A stretch of 64,000 bases of DNA, taken from Flavobacterium sp. GTDB lineage: Bacteria; Bacteroidota; Bacteroidia; Flavobacteriales; Flavobacteriaceae. Shown piece by piece: positions 17,588 to 27,308 of the stretch. A model generated the notes under the pieces. That model was given only the letters and a program-made list of their open reading frames with translations. It had not been told where the DNA came from and made no database searches. Position 1 is the first letter of the stretch, and each line of letters opens with the position of its first letter. The translations under genes were made by a program, and so were the position numbers. The stretch is from contig NZ_JAIXSL010000017.1 in the NCBI RefSeq assembly GCF_027484705.1, forward strand, positions 62,001 to 126,000, in the 5' to 3' direction.

Positions 17588-17623
17588 ATTTATCGGGTAG
17601 GGTGTCGTAATTTTAGGTTGTCT

Positions 17624-17631
17624 TAGCTTTG
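17624..17631 (+). promoter_or_regulatory. Candidate -7 box (TAGCTTTG) of Kazal-like lipoprotein
   Basis: TAGCTTTG matches TAnnTTTG and lies 19 bp before the ATG at 17651. No clear TTG at the -33 position was found. Confidence 0.35.
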
Positions 17632-17650
17632 AATCTAAAATCAAATTACT

Positions 17651-19138
17651 ATGAAAACTATAAAATTATTTTGCTTCTTGTTGGCAGTTTGTTCTTTTAC
17701 CGTTTCGTCCTGTTCGGATGCTTCACCGATAGAAAACAATACGGCAGAAGCTCAAAAAAGTGTGGCTTTAAGAACTACTATTTTCGAATTGCGAAAAGCC
17801 AATCAACCAGGAGATAGGTCAGCAAATAATTCGACAAAAGCCCATCGATTAACTCCTGTGAACCCTTTTTGTTTTGAATTTTTGTATCCGCTCGTATTGT
17901 CGTACAACAATGGTACGGCGATCACCGTAACCAGTTCAGAGGGATTGTGGCAAATTATCGATAACGAGTCACCAACGCTGTTTTTGGATGGCATTGTTTT
18001 TCCTTTTCAAGTAGTGCAAAATTTGACAACGGTTACCATTAATTCGGAAAGCGAATTCATTGCATTAATCAATAATTGTGGTTTTAATAATCTTTATGAT
18101 GAAATTCACAATACTTACTGTTTTGACATTGTTTTTCCTATTACATTAAACTATAACGGACAAGTAGTCACCATTAATTCCGAGGAAGAACTATTGATAT
18201 TTGGCGACGCGCCCGGATTCGACGGAGCAGTGAACATCGTTTTTCCAATATCCGTTATGTATCAAGGTCAAACGGTTCAATTGAATACCCTTTATGATTT
18301 TTACCAAATGGCGGCCAATTGCACTGGCGATTGTATCTGTACTTTAGAATATGCCCCGGTCTGTGTTCAGACACCTAATGGTATCGTAGAATATGGCAAT
18401 TTGTGTTTTGCACAATGTGCAGGCTATACCCAAAATGATTTGGTGCCTTGTAATCCGGTATCAGAATGTTCCATTACCAATCTGACAGCAACTCCGGGAA
18501 CTTGCAATCCAGCTACTTTCCAGTATCCGGTTACGATTGATTTTAATTCAGGCAATACCACGGCTACGCAATTCGAAGTGTACAGTAGTTCAAATGCACT
18601 CCTTGGGGTTTATCCGATTGCCTCACTGCCAGTTACCATAGAAAACTATCCGGAATCTATTCTTGGCGCACCTAATTTAAATTTGGTAACGGTTAAAATC
18701 AATGAGAATAATGAAAATTGTACCGCTACGCAATCATTCACAATACCGAATTGCGCAAATTGCATTTGCACGACTGATTATCTTCCTGTTTGCGTTCAGT
18801 CAGGTGGCCAAATTGTCGAATTTAGTAACGCCTGCTTGGCACGATGCGCTGGATATACATCCAATGATTTTGTGAGTTGTTTACCAGCTACATTCAATTT
18901 CATGGAATCATTAGGAACTTGTTTTAATATCATGTATCCGGTAACAGTGCAGTATCAAGGAGCTTTAGTAACGGTTAATTCAAATTCCGAGCTGGTGCAA
19001 TATTACAATCCGCAAACACAGAAGATGCCCATTATGAACTATCCAATTGCGGTTACGTGGGGCGTTCAAACAGCGACATTTACCTATGCTAACCAAATAT
19101 CATTTGAAACCGCAATTATCCTTGCGAATTGTCCGTAA
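17651..19138 (+). CDS. Lipoprotein with two Kazal-like domains and repeated unknown modules
   Basis: The 495-residue product has a lipoprotein signal (VSSC at residue 21). It contains two Kazal-like domains, near 225-270 and 370-415, each reading C-I-C-T-x2-Y-x-P-V-C-x-Q then a Tyr/Phe, Asn, Cys and C-A-G-Y. Around them are three copies of a module beginning CF(E/D/N)I, then YP(L/I/V)T with an NG or QG turn, then V(T)INS.SEL. An Ig-like segment lies between the Kazal domains. Kazal domains often inhibit serine proteases, so a surface role against proteases is possible but unproven. It precedes the sigma factor gene by about 100 bp on the same strand. Confidence 0.75.
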   Translation: MKTIKLFCFLLAVCSFTVSSCSDASPIENNTAEAQKSVALRTTIFELRKANQPGDRSANNSTKAHRLTPVNPFCFEFLYPLVLSYNNGTAITVTSSEGLWQIIDNESPTLFLDGIVFPFQVVQNLTTVTINSESEFIALINNCGFNNLYDEIHNTYCFDIVFPITLNYNGQVVTINSEEELLIFGDAPGFDGAVNIVFPISVMYQGQTVQLNTLYDFYQMAANCTGDCICTLEYAPVCVQTPNGIVEYGNLCFAQCAGYTQNDLVPCNPVSECSITNLTATPGTCNPATFQYPVTIDFNSGNTTATQFEVYSSSNALLGVYPIASLPVTIENYPESILGAPNLNLVTVKINENNENCTATQSFTIPNCANCICTTDYLPVCVQSGGQIVEFSNACLARCAGYTSNDFVSCLPATFNFMESLGTCFNIMYPVTVQYQGALVTVNSNSELVQYYNPQTQKMPIMNYPIAVTWGVQTATFTYANQISFETAIILANCP

Positions 19139-19238
19139 TTATGAAAAAGAATAATTAAAAATTGCAGTTAAGTTTTGTAAGACCACATGTTCCAGTAACC
19201 GGGCATGTGGTATTGCATTTAAAAAGATATCCAAGTTG

Positions 19239-19757
19239 ATGGACGAACAATCACAGTCAAAATTATGTTCAGAAGCGGTATTCCGGTCGGTTTTTGAAGC
19301 CCATTTTAAGTTGTTGCGGAACTTCCTGATTTTTAAGTTCAAGGATGTCGCAAGGGCAGAAGATACCGCCCAAAACGCATTCGTGATTTTGTGGGAAAAC
19401 TGCGCTATTCTAAAACCTGAGCAGGCGAAAAGTTTTTTGTTTACGACGGCCATCCGGATTTCACTCAATAACATCAAGCACGATAAAGTGGTCATGAATT
19501 TTGAACTGCAGTCAAAACCCAAAGCCACACATGAAGAATCGCCTGAGTTTTTGCTTGTTGAGGACGAACTCAAAAAGCAACTCGAGAAAGCCATCAACGA
19601 TTTGCCGGAAAAACAACGTGTCGTTTTTTTGATGAACCGGTTTGAGAATCATACCTACGCTGAAATCGCGTTGCTGTTGGATTTGTCCGTGAAAGCAGTA
19701 GAAAAAAGAATGCACTTGGCTTTACTGTCACTAAGGAAAGTGATCAAAAATGTATAA
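19239..19757 (+). CDS. ECF RNA polymerase sigma factor, FecI-like
   Basis: The 172-residue protein has a sigma-70 region 2 (about 15-80, with FEAHFKLLRNFLIFKFKD and DTAQNAFVILWEN) and a region 4 HTH (about 115-165, LPEKQRVVFLMNRFENHTYAEIALLL). This is the ECF form. The ATG at 19239 is preferred to the TTG one codon earlier. An anti-sigma FecR gene and a TonB receptor follow at once, the standard cell-surface signalling arrangement. It probably directs transcription of the receptor, and perhaps of the Kazal-like lipoprotein. Confidence 0.93.
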   Translation: MDEQSQSKLCSEAVFRSVFEAHFKLLRNFLIFKFKDVARAEDTAQNAFVILWENCAILKPEQAKSFLFTTAIRISLNNIKHDKVVMNFELQSKPKATHEESPEFLLVEDELKKQLEKAINDLPEKQRVVFLMNRFENHTYAEIALLLDLSVKAVEKRMHLALLSLRKVIKNV

Positions 19758-19775
19758 CATTTCAGAAAGATAAAG

Positions 19776-20696
19776 ATGAAGAATACCTCAGAAAATAAGG
19801 CGAATGAAACGTTCCTGTCCGATTGGATGTCGGGCAAGATCACCGATGAACAATTAAAGGCTTTGGTGACCGAATCCGATTTCAACGCCTACCGGAAATT
19901 GAAATTCTCGCTGCAATCCGTTGCGCTTTCCGAGCCCGATATGTCCAAAAACTTCGCGTCGATTCAACAAAAAATTTCGAACAAAAAACAACGCAAAAAA
20001 TCGAAAGTATTGTCGCTCTACACTTATGCGGCAATAGCTGCGTCTTTGCTGTTGTTTTTCGGATTGTATCATTTGCTCTCTTTCAGCAATACGTTCGAGA
20101 GTGATTATGGCAAAACCGCCACACTGGTTTTGAGCGATCATTCCCAAGTGACTTTAAATGCCCACTCGAAAATGAGTTATCCGACGCTTTTTGAATACAG
20201 AAGAAATTTAAAACTCGAAGGTGAAGCGTATTTCAAAGTAGCCAAAGGAAGCACGTTCACCGTCGAAACTTCGCAGGGAAAAGTGCAGGTTTTAGGCACG
20301 CAATTCAATGTCATTGCGCACCAGGATTATTTTGAAGTGCATTGTTTTGAAGGTAAGGTTAAAGTCACTACGCCAATCACTTCTCAAATTTTAACCCACG
20401 GAAAATCGATGCAAGTTTTCAAAGGCAAGATTGAAATATGGGAAGATGAAGCCTATCAAAAACCCACATGGATCAATGCGGAATCGTCTTTCAGAAATAC
20501 GCCGTTGCAAGTGGTGATCGCGCAATTTCAGAATCAATACCAATCAAAAGTGGTGTTTCAGGAATCATTGACTGACGTACGTTTTACGGGAAGTTTTACG
20601 CATCAGAATATCGAAACCGCTTTGCAGTCGATCTGTCTGCCGATGCATCTTCATTATACTAAAACCACTTCAGGAACAATCCGAATCTCAGAATGA
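19776..20696 (+). CDS. FecR-family anti-sigma factor
   Basis: The 306-residue protein has a short cytoplasmic N-terminal part (about 1-80), one transmembrane helix (about 84-104, YAAIAASLLLFFGLYHLL), a FecR domain (about 110-205, with LSDHSQVTLNAHSKMSYP and LEGEAYFKVAKG) and a DUF4974-like C-terminal domain (about 230-300). It should hold the ECF sigma factor until the receptor signals. It starts 18 bp after the sigma gene and its stop overlaps the receptor start by 4 bp. Confidence 0.93.
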   Translation: MKNTSENKANETFLSDWMSGKITDEQLKALVTESDFNAYRKLKFSLQSVALSEPDMSKNFASIQQKISNKKQRKKSKVLSLYTYAAIAASLLLFFGLYHLLSFSNTFESDYGKTATLVLSDHSQVTLNAHSKMSYPTLFEYRRNLKLEGEAYFKVAKGSTFTVETSQGKVQVLGTQFNVIAHQDYFEVHCFEGKVKVTTPITSQILTHGKSMQVFKGKIEIWEDEAYQKPTWINAESSFRNTPLQVVIAQFQNQYQSKVVFQESLTDVRFTGSFTHQNIETALQSICLPMHLHYTKTTSGTIRISE

Positions 20697-22987
20697 AACC
20701 CTTTCTAGCGCCATTGATTTTCTGTTTATTGTTTCCCGTTTGCTGGGCTCAAAAAGCGCCACAGCATCATTTTTATTTCAAGTCCATAAAACTGAGTGAG
20801 GCACTTACCGCAATAGAAAAGCAATTCGATATCAAGTATTCTTATGTCGATAGTATAGTCGCGGTAAAAACGATTTCATTGCTTCCCAAAGCATACACTT
20901 TAAATGAAATCAATACCGAAATTGAAAACCTTACGGATTTAAGAATAACCCAGATTGATGCGCGCTATTATTCGGTTTCCAGAGCTATGGAAGCGCCTGT
21001 TCGTGAGGAACAATTGCACGAAATTTTAGTTGAAGGTTTCCTATCGAAAGGAATCAACAAAAGCGACCAGAAAGTAATACTGTTGCCGCAAAAAATTGAA
21101 GCGCTTCCCGGCGTTACCGATGCTGATGTGCTGCTTTCGTTACAACAATTGCCCGGCGTCAAAAGCCCGAACGAAACCGCAACTGGCTTGTATATTCGCG
21201 GCGGCTCGTCGGACCAGAACCTTATTTTGTGGGACGGCATCCGCATGTATCATCCGGGACATTTGTTTGGAATGATTTCGGGTTTCAATCCGAACGTCAC
21301 GCAAACCGTCAATTATCAGAATAAGGCGACACACCCAAAATTTGGGGAACGTCTTTCAAGTGTCATCGATATTCAATCAACCGATAAAATTGAAGATCAA
21401 ACGAAAGTTGATGCCGGAATCAATGCCTTAAATGCCGATGTTTACCTCAAAGCGCCGATCGTCAAAAAGAAGTTGGGCTTGCAGCTTTCGGGCAGAAAAT
21501 CTTATACAGAATGGCTTCAAACCGCAACATTTAACGCGCTGGCGGAGAAAGTTTTTCAGAATACTAATTTCAAGGATTTTGATGACAGCAATAAGTTTCA
21601 ATTTGAGGATTATTCCGCGAAACTCAATTATCAACCGAACGAAAATACTGACCTTGCTTTCACAGCGATTGGTATTGACAACAACTTAAATTTCACTACG
21701 CAAAACGAAACCGACGGCATCCAGAACCAGAAAATGATGATTGAAAACCAAGGTTACAGTGGGCATTGGAACCAAAAATACGCAGCGAAATGGCGTCAAA
21801 AAACCAACGTTTATTATTCCGCTTACACCTTTGATTACAAGAAAAATAAAACCAAAACCGCCACCACTTTTGAGCAGTTCCAGAAACTTAACCGCGTGAC
21901 GGATTCGGGCTTTGAAACAGGTTTTGAATTTCAGGCCAACGACAAACTCAATATAGCATTCGGTTACCAGCTTTCGGGAAATGACGTTTCGCATTCGTTT
22001 ACGACCGAAAGTCAGGATTTGAGTATTATTCTCGACCAAAAGCATTTCTACAGCAAGACGCATGTGGGTTATGCGTTTTTAAAATACAAGTGGGAAAGTT
22101 GGCATTTTCAGGCCGGAGCACGTTATAATGATTTCAGTTCGTTGCAGTCACACAGTTTTGAACCACGCCTTTTCATCCAGAAAAATATTACGGATGCTTT
22201 GGTTTTGCAAGCTTCTTTTGAAAGAAAAAGTCAGATTATGAGTCAGGTCCGCGAAAGTGTGGCCAATGATTTGAGTTTGGAAAATTATCTTTGGGTTGCG
22301 TCTGATAAGGAAAGCTATCCGATCCAGAAAGCCAATCAATATACGGCCGGATTGATTTATAAGATGAAATCGTGGGTTTTCGATTTTGATGCTTATTATA
22401 AAACCACACGAGGCATCACTTCGCTGACTTTTGGTTTTTTGAATCAATTTGACCCTGACATTCATCAGGGAAATGGCTTTATCAAAGGATTGGATGTCTT
22501 GATCCAGAAAAATGCCCCAACCTGGCGCACTTGGATGACTTATACTTTTCAGGATTCCAAAAACAGGTTTGAAGACTTGAATGACCACCAATATTTTGCC
22601 GTCAATGCAGATATCCGACATGCGCTCAACATCTCATTCTACAAAAAGTGGAACCATTTTTCTTTGTCAACCGGTTGGTTCTGGCATACCGGAAAACCGT
22701 ATAGTTTGCTCGATGAAACCAATCAGGTGGCATCTTTTAACACCGAGCGTTTGCCGTGTTATCATCGCCTTGATATTTCGGGAATCTACCATTTCCACGA
22801 ACAGAAATCGTGGTCGGGAAAAGTCGGTTTTTCGATTTACAATGCCTATAACCAGCGGTCGCTCATCAGCAAAGAATATGAAAGGCAATATGCTACTATT
22901 GGAAACGTGATCCGCGCGACCTATAAAGTGCAGGATTATTATTCGCTAGGCATGATGCCTAACGTTTTTGTACGGGTAGCTTTTTAA
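20693..22987 (+). CDS. TonB-dependent outer-membrane receptor with STN signalling domain
   Basis: The 764-residue protein starts with a signal peptide (about 1-19). A secretin/TonB N-terminal (STN) domain follows (about 30-100, LSEALTAIEKQFDIKYSYVDS), the module that contacts FecR. Next come a TonB plug (about 125-240, LPGVTDADVLLSLQQLPGV and GLYIRGGSSDQNLILWDG) and a beta-barrel ending in Phe (VFVRVAF). It takes up an unknown substrate across the outer membrane. No SusD-like or peptidase partner follows, so the substrate cannot be guessed from context. It is the end of the sigma-FecR-receptor operon. Confidence 0.92.
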   Translation: MKPFLAPLIFCLLFPVCWAQKAPQHHFYFKSIKLSEALTAIEKQFDIKYSYVDSIVAVKTISLLPKAYTLNEINTEIENLTDLRITQIDARYYSVSRAMEAPVREEQLHEILVEGFLSKGINKSDQKVILLPQKIEALPGVTDADVLLSLQQLPGVKSPNETATGLYIRGGSSDQNLILWDGIRMYHPGHLFGMISGFNPNVTQTVNYQNKATHPKFGERLSSVIDIQSTDKIEDQTKVDAGINALNADVYLKAPIVKKKLGLQLSGRKSYTEWLQTATFNALAEKVFQNTNFKDFDDSNKFQFEDYSAKLNYQPNENTDLAFTAIGIDNNLNFTTQNETDGIQNQKMMIENQGYSGHWNQKYAAKWRQKTNVYYSAYTFDYKKNKTKTATTFEQFQKLNRVTDSGFETGFEFQANDKLNIAFGYQLSGNDVSHSFTTESQDLSIILDQKHFYSKTHVGYAFLKYKWESWHFQAGARYNDFSSLQSHSFEPRLFIQKNITDALVLQASFERKSQIMSQVRESVANDLSLENYLWVASDKESYPIQKANQYTAGLIYKMKSWVFDFDAYYKTTRGITSLTFGFLNQFDPDIHQGNGFIKGLDVLIQKNAPTWRTWMTYTFQDSKNRFEDLNDHQYFAVNADIRHALNISFYKKWNHFSLSTGWFWHTGKPYSLLDETNQVASFNTERLPCYHRLDISGIYHFHEQKSWSGKVGFSIYNAYNQRSLISKEYERQYATIGNVIRATYKVQDYYSLGMMPNVFVRVAF

Positions 22988-23011
22988 ACACCGTAAAATC
23001 GATGTTGATTT

Positions 23012-23389
23012 TTATTTTAAAATGTGAGTACTTAAAATCTTATAAACGTCATTGATGTTGTTGCCGCCTTTACCGAATTGTTTGACGATTGGCGCGGCTT
23101 CATCTTTGATCCAGATTTTTAGTTCGGCATCGAGGTCTAAGATTCCGGCGCTTTCTTTAGAGAATTTGATGACGTTCGAATAAGGAATCGAAAGGTAATC
23201 GACTTTGCTTCCGACAAGTTGTTTCTCTACTAAAATCAAGCGTTTGTTGGTGAAGATGAACATGTCTTTGACCATTTTGAATGCCATTTCGATATTCTCG
23301 CCGTCAATCAGAATTGGTTCGAATTCTTTGGATACATTGTTTAAATCTACTTCGGAGGCGTTGCCTAAGATGGCGTTGAAAATTCCCAT
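23012..23389 (-). CDS. Bacterial PH-domain protein
   Basis: The 125-residue protein is a single bPH domain (PF08000-like). The sequence runs MGIFNAILGNASE, then a beta-rich part with FIFTNKRLILVEKQ, VDYLSIPYSNVIKFSKESAG and a C-terminal helix. It has no signal peptide or membrane segment and is probably cytoplasmic. The role of these domains is not established. It is transcribed alone, convergent with the receptor gene and divergent from comM. Confidence 0.85.
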   Translation of the reverse strand: MGIFNAILGNASEVDLNNVSKEFEPILIDGENIEMAFKMVKDMFIFTNKRLILVEKQLVGSKVDYLSIPYSNVIKFSKESAGILDLDAELKIWIKDEAAPIVKQFGKGGNNINDVYKILSTHILK

Positions 23390-23490
23390 GACTGTATAGT
23401 TTTATATTTTTTGGAAGCCCAAAAATACTCCAAAATGATGTTGAGGCGAAGAAATTTTTACTAATTTTAACTTCATATAAAGTATACGCC

Positions 23491-25026
23491 ATGTTAGTTA
23501 AAGTATTTGGAAGCGCCGTTTTTGGGGTCGAAGCCACGACCATTACCATTGAAGTCAACATCGATAAAGGGATCGGATACCACCTCGTAGGTTTGCCCGA
23601 TAATGCCATCAAGGAAAGCAGTTACCGCATCGCTGCAGCACTCAAGAATAACGGGTATGCCTTGCCCGGAAAGAAAATCACGATCAACATGGCGCCCGCC
23701 GATCTGCGCAAAGAAGGTTCCGCTTACGACCTGACTTTAGCTATTGGTATTTTAGTCGCGTCAGGTCAAATTCAGGCCGAAGAAAGTGCGCAATATATCA
23801 TTATGGGCGAATTATCGCTCGATGGAAGTCTGCAACCGATAAAAGGCGCCTTGCCCATCGCCATCAAAGCTGAAGAAGAAGGGTTCAAAGGTTTTTTTCT
23901 GCCGAAGCAAAATGTCAAAGAAGCCGCCATCGTTTCCGGACTCGATGTTTATGGCGTCGAGAACTTACAGGAAGTCATTGATTTTTTTGAAGGCAAAGGC
24001 ACTTTGGAACCTACATGTATCAATACTCAAGAGGAATTCATCCAGAATCTCGATTTTCCAGAGCATGATTTCAGCGACGTGAAAGGGCAGGAAGGCATCA
24101 AACGTTGTATGGAAATCGCAGCGGCGGGTGGTCACAACATTATTCTAATCGGCCCGCCCGGCGCCGGAAAAACCATGTTAGCGAAAAGATTGCCGAGTAT
24201 TTTGCCACCGATGACAATACGCGAATCTTTAGAAACCACCAAAATCCACAGTGTTGCCGGAAAGTTAAAAGAAGTCGGCTTGATGAACCAACGGCCGTTT
24301 CGCAGCCCGCACCATACGATTTCGAATGTGGCTTTGGTCGGCGGCGGCAGTTATCCGCAACCCGGGGAAATATCGATGGCGCACAATGGCGTGTTGTTTT
24401 TGGATGAATTGCCCGAATTCAAGCGTGAAGTTCTTGAAGTCATGCGACAACCTTTGGAAGACCGTGAAGTGACGATTTCACGCGCCAAATTTACCGTGAC
24501 TTACCCTTCGTCATTTATGCTCGTGGCGAGTATGAACCCGAGTCCGAGCGGTTATTTCAATGATCCAACCTCGCCCAGTAATGCTTCGCCCAATGAGATG
24601 CAACGCTATCTCAGTAAAATATCGGGGCCATTATTAGACAGAATCGACATTCATATAGAAGTGACGCCGGTTCCTTTCGAAAAACTCTCCGACAACCGTA
24701 AATCCGAGAGCAGTCAAATGATTCGAGAGCGCGTTACCAGAGCCCGTGACGTTCAATCGAGAAGGTTTGAGGATATTCCCGCTGTGAATTACAATGCGCA
24801 GATGAGCACGAAATTAATACGCGAATTTTGTGCGCTTGATGATACTTCTTTACAATTATTAAAAACTGCGATGGAAAGATTGAATTTATCCGCACGCGCT
24901 TATGATCGGATTTTGAAAGTTTCCAGAACCATTGCTGATTTGGAAGGTTCTGAGAACGTTGTTGCATCGCATATTGCTGAAGCTATTCAATACAGAAGTC
25001 TGGATCGGGAAGGGTGGCTCGGGTGA
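23491..25026 (+). CDS. comM: YifB/ComM-family Mg-chelatase-like AAA+ ATPase
   Basis: ComM is a hexameric helicase that drives branch migration during uptake of transforming DNA in competent bacteria. The 511-residue product has the N-terminal Lon-protease-like ChlI domain (about 1-170), the AAA+ core with Walker A GPPGAGKTM (about residue 222) and Walker B VLFLDELPEF, and the C-terminal Mg-chelatase domain (about 400-500, LNLSARAYDRILKVSRTIADL). Length and motifs are complete. The gene is monocistronic; a structured intergenic region follows. Confidence 0.93.
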   Translation: MLVKVFGSAVFGVEATTITIEVNIDKGIGYHLVGLPDNAIKESSYRIAAALKNNGYALPGKKITINMAPADLRKEGSAYDLTLAIGILVASGQIQAEESAQYIIMGELSLDGSLQPIKGALPIAIKAEEEGFKGFFLPKQNVKEAAIVSGLDVYGVENLQEVIDFFEGKGTLEPTCINTQEEFIQNLDFPEHDFSDVKGQEGIKRCMEIAAAGGHNIILIGPPGAGKTMLAKRLPSILPPMTIRESLETTKIHSVAGKLKEVGLMNQRPFRSPHHTISNVALVGGGSYPQPGEISMAHNGVLFLDELPEFKREVLEVMRQPLEDREVTISRAKFTVTYPSSFMLVASMNPSPSGYFNDPTSPSNASPNEMQRYLSKISGPLLDRIDIHIEVTPVPFEKLSDNRKSESSQMIRERVTRARDVQSRRFEDIPAVNYNAQMSTKLIREFCALDDTSLQLLKTAMERLNLSARAYDRILKVSRTIADLEGSENVVASHIAEAIQYRSLDREGWLG

Positions 25027-25137
25027 AGTGGATTAAAAAGTAAATTTTACTACTCCATTTCTGAATTGTATAACAAACTTCACTAAAATAGCAGGAATTT
25101 TATAAAACTTTATCATTTGCTTGATGGGGCACTATTT

Positions 25138-25264
25138 ACTGCTGATTCTGGGTGCGAATTACCTACTATCGCATCACAGCAGTTTATAACAACACTATAA
25201 GGGATGTTTATTGATAAACCCAATTTAAGAGACTTTATTGGTTCCTTTATAGTGTTGTTTTTTA
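25138..25264 (+). ncRNA. Candidate structured RNA / three-way-junction terminator before yaaA
   Basis: Two separate folds are visible. The first has ACTGCTG (25138-25144) paired with CAGCAGT (25177-25183), and inside it GGTGCGA (25151-25157) paired with TCGCATC (25169-25175). The second is a 17-bp stem of 25188-25204 with 25243-25259, one G-T pair. Two inner hairpins (25206-25219 and 25220-25241) fill the space as a three-way junction, and a T run follows at 25258-25263. It lies after comM and ends about 38 bp before yaaA. It could be a small RNA, a regulated leader or an elaborate terminator; no known RNA family was recognised. Confidence 0.5.
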
Positions 25265-25301
25265 TTTGGAATGCTTATTTTTGAATACCAAAAAAAGCAC
25301 C

Positions 25302-26060
25302 ATGAAAATTATCATTTCTCCAGCCAAATCGCTCGATTTCGAAAAGCCGTTACCGACGCCAAAACACACGATGCCGAAATTCCTCAAAGACAGTCGTGTG
25401 ATCAACAAAGCCATCAAAAAGAAAAAGCCGAAAGAACTCATGGAACTCATGTCGATTTCCGACAAACTTGCCGATCTCAACTGGCAACGCAACAAAGTTT
25501 GGAAAACGCCTTTTACGCCCGAAAATGCACGCCCGGCGATGTACGCTTTCGCGGGCGATGTGTATATTGGCCTAGACAGTTATTCGATTGTTGAAGATAA
25601 ATTAGAACCGCTACAGGACAAACTTCGCATTCTTTCAGGTTTGTATGGATTGCTCAAACCACTCGATTTGGTACAGGCTTATAGACTTGAAATGGGAACG
25701 CATTTGCCTATTGGAGAAAATAAAAACTTATATGAATTCTGGAAAAAGAAGTTGACTGCAGCCTTAAATAAAGAACTCAAAAAAGGCGAACTGTTTCTCA
25801 ATTTAGCGAGCAACGAATACGCTTCAGCCATTGATTTTAAAGCACTTAAAGTTCCCGTGGTCACGGCAGATTTTCTCGATATGAAAGACGGAAAACTCAA
25901 AATGATCAGCTTCTTTGCGAAAAAGGCGCGAGGCATGATGGTGCGTTATATCATCGATACGAATGCGGAAACCATCGAGGATTTAAAAGGCTTTAACTAT
26001 GAAGGCTATCGTTTCGACGCCACTTTATCGAAAGGCAATACTTTGGTTTTCACGCGTTAG
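25302..26060 (+). CDS. yaaA: Peroxide stress protein YaaA
   Basis: The ATG at 25302 gives 252 residues beginning MKIIISPAKSLDFE, the typical start of this family; the longer frame adds 12 unrelated residues. Family signatures are LYGLLKPLDLVQAYRLEMG, NLASNEYASAID and FFAKKARGMMVRYII. In E. coli the protein limits DNA damage from intracellular iron under peroxide stress and binds DNA. It is cytoplasmic. The upstream region contains the structured RNA candidate, which may affect its expression. Confidence 0.94.
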   Translation: MKIIISPAKSLDFEKPLPTPKHTMPKFLKDSRVINKAIKKKKPKELMELMSISDKLADLNWQRNKVWKTPFTPENARPAMYAFAGDVYIGLDSYSIVEDKLEPLQDKLRILSGLYGLLKPLDLVQAYRLEMGTHLPIGENKNLYEFWKKKLTAALNKELKKGELFLNLASNEYASAIDFKALKVPVVTADFLDMKDGKLKMISFFAKKARGMMVRYIIDTNAETIEDLKGFNYEGYRFDATLSKGNTLVFTR

Positions 26061-26129
26061 CGCAGAATGTTAATTAAATTGCTCTTGTATAGTATTTTAT
26101 TACATTTACATCCATTAAAAATTTTAAAT

Positions 26130-27305
26130 ATGATTAAAAAGAGTTTCGTATTCGCAGGAATATTGTGTTCGCTGAGTTTGTTCGCTCAGGACGAACTGAT
26201 CAAAAAAGTGATTGGAAATGCTTCGGTGAATTCCAAATTTGAGTTCAAAGATGTCATCAACGTTGAGAATACATCCGTGAAAAGTCAAGGTTCAGCGGGA
26301 ACTTGCTGGAGTTATTCGGGAAATTCATTTCTGGAATCTGAAATGATCAAAAACGGAAAAGCACCGGTTGATTTGGCCGAAATCTATTCTGCACGCCACG
26401 TTTATTTAGGCAAAGCCAGAAACTATATCCTTTTTAATGGAAACATAGGATTGGGCGATGGCGGCGAAACGCACGATGTCATGAATATGTTGCGCAAATA
26501 CGGCGCAATGCCACAACAGGCTTACACTTATGAAGATTACGGAAAAGGTGCTTTGAAATCGGATGACTTCCAAGCGGAATTTAAAAAAATACTCGATGCG
26601 TACATCAAAAATGAAGATCCGAAAAAAGGTGCTTCATGGGTTACCGACATCAACAATTATATGGATGAGAAATTGGGTAAACTGCCTGAAACATTTACTT
26701 ATGCCGGAAAAACCTACACGCCAAAAACGTTTGCTAAAGAAGTCGTGGGCATCAATCCGGATGATTATGTAGAGTTTTCTTCTTATAAAGACAATCCGTA
26801 TTACCAGAAAATGGTTTTGCCTGTGCCGGACAACTGGAGCTATGATCAAGTGTATAACGTTCCGATGAAAGAAATGACTGATATCATCGATTATGCTTTG
26901 ACTAAAGGTTACACGGTGGCTTGGTCTTCAGATGTTTCAGAACCATACTTCAGTTGGAAAAACGGTGTAGCCGAAGTTCCGGATTTAGACATTTACAACA
27001 TCACGCCTGAGCAAAAGAAAACCCTTTTCGATGGCCCAATCAAAGAGAAAGAAGTTACGGAAGATTTGCGTTTGGAAGGTTTATACACTTTGACGACAAC
27101 TGACGACCACGCGATGCAAATAGTTGGTTTGGCCAAAGACCAAAACGGAAAAGAATACTATAAAGTGAAAAATTCCTGGGGCGCGACCAATGATTATAAA
27201 GGTTATTTGTATGTGACCAAAGCGTTCGTACAATTGAAATCTACGGGAATTTTGCTCAACAAGGCGGGAATTCCGAAAGCTACCAAAAGTAAAATCAGAG
27301 TATAA
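26130..27305 (+). CDS. C1-family cysteine peptidase, aminopeptidase C / bleomycin hydrolase type
   Basis: The ATG at 26130 gives 391 residues with a signal peptide (MIKKSFVFAGILCSLSLFAQ). The papain-type catalytic residues are present: Gln and Cys in SQGSAGTCWSYS, His in DDHAMQIVG, and Asn in VKNSWG. Bleomycin hydrolase homologues in other bacteria are cytoplasmic; the signal peptide here indicates a secreted or periplasmic peptidase, as in many Bacteroidota. It follows yaaA by about 70 bp and ends at a strong terminator. Confidence 0.9.
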   Translation: MIKKSFVFAGILCSLSLFAQDELIKKVIGNASVNSKFEFKDVINVENTSVKSQGSAGTCWSYSGNSFLESEMIKNGKAPVDLAEIYSARHVYLGKARNYILFNGNIGLGDGGETHDVMNMLRKYGAMPQQAYTYEDYGKGALKSDDFQAEFKKILDAYIKNEDPKKGASWVTDINNYMDEKLGKLPETFTYAGKTYTPKTFAKEVVGINPDDYVEFSSYKDNPYYQKMVLPVPDNWSYDQVYNVPMKEMTDIIDYALTKGYTVAWSSDVSEPYFSWKNGVAEVPDLDIYNITPEQKKTLFDGPIKEKEVTEDLRLEGLYTLTTTDDHAMQIVGLAKDQNGKEYYKVKNSWGATNDYKGYLYVTKAFVQLKSTGILLNKAGIPKATKSKIRV

Positions 27306-27308
27306 ATG

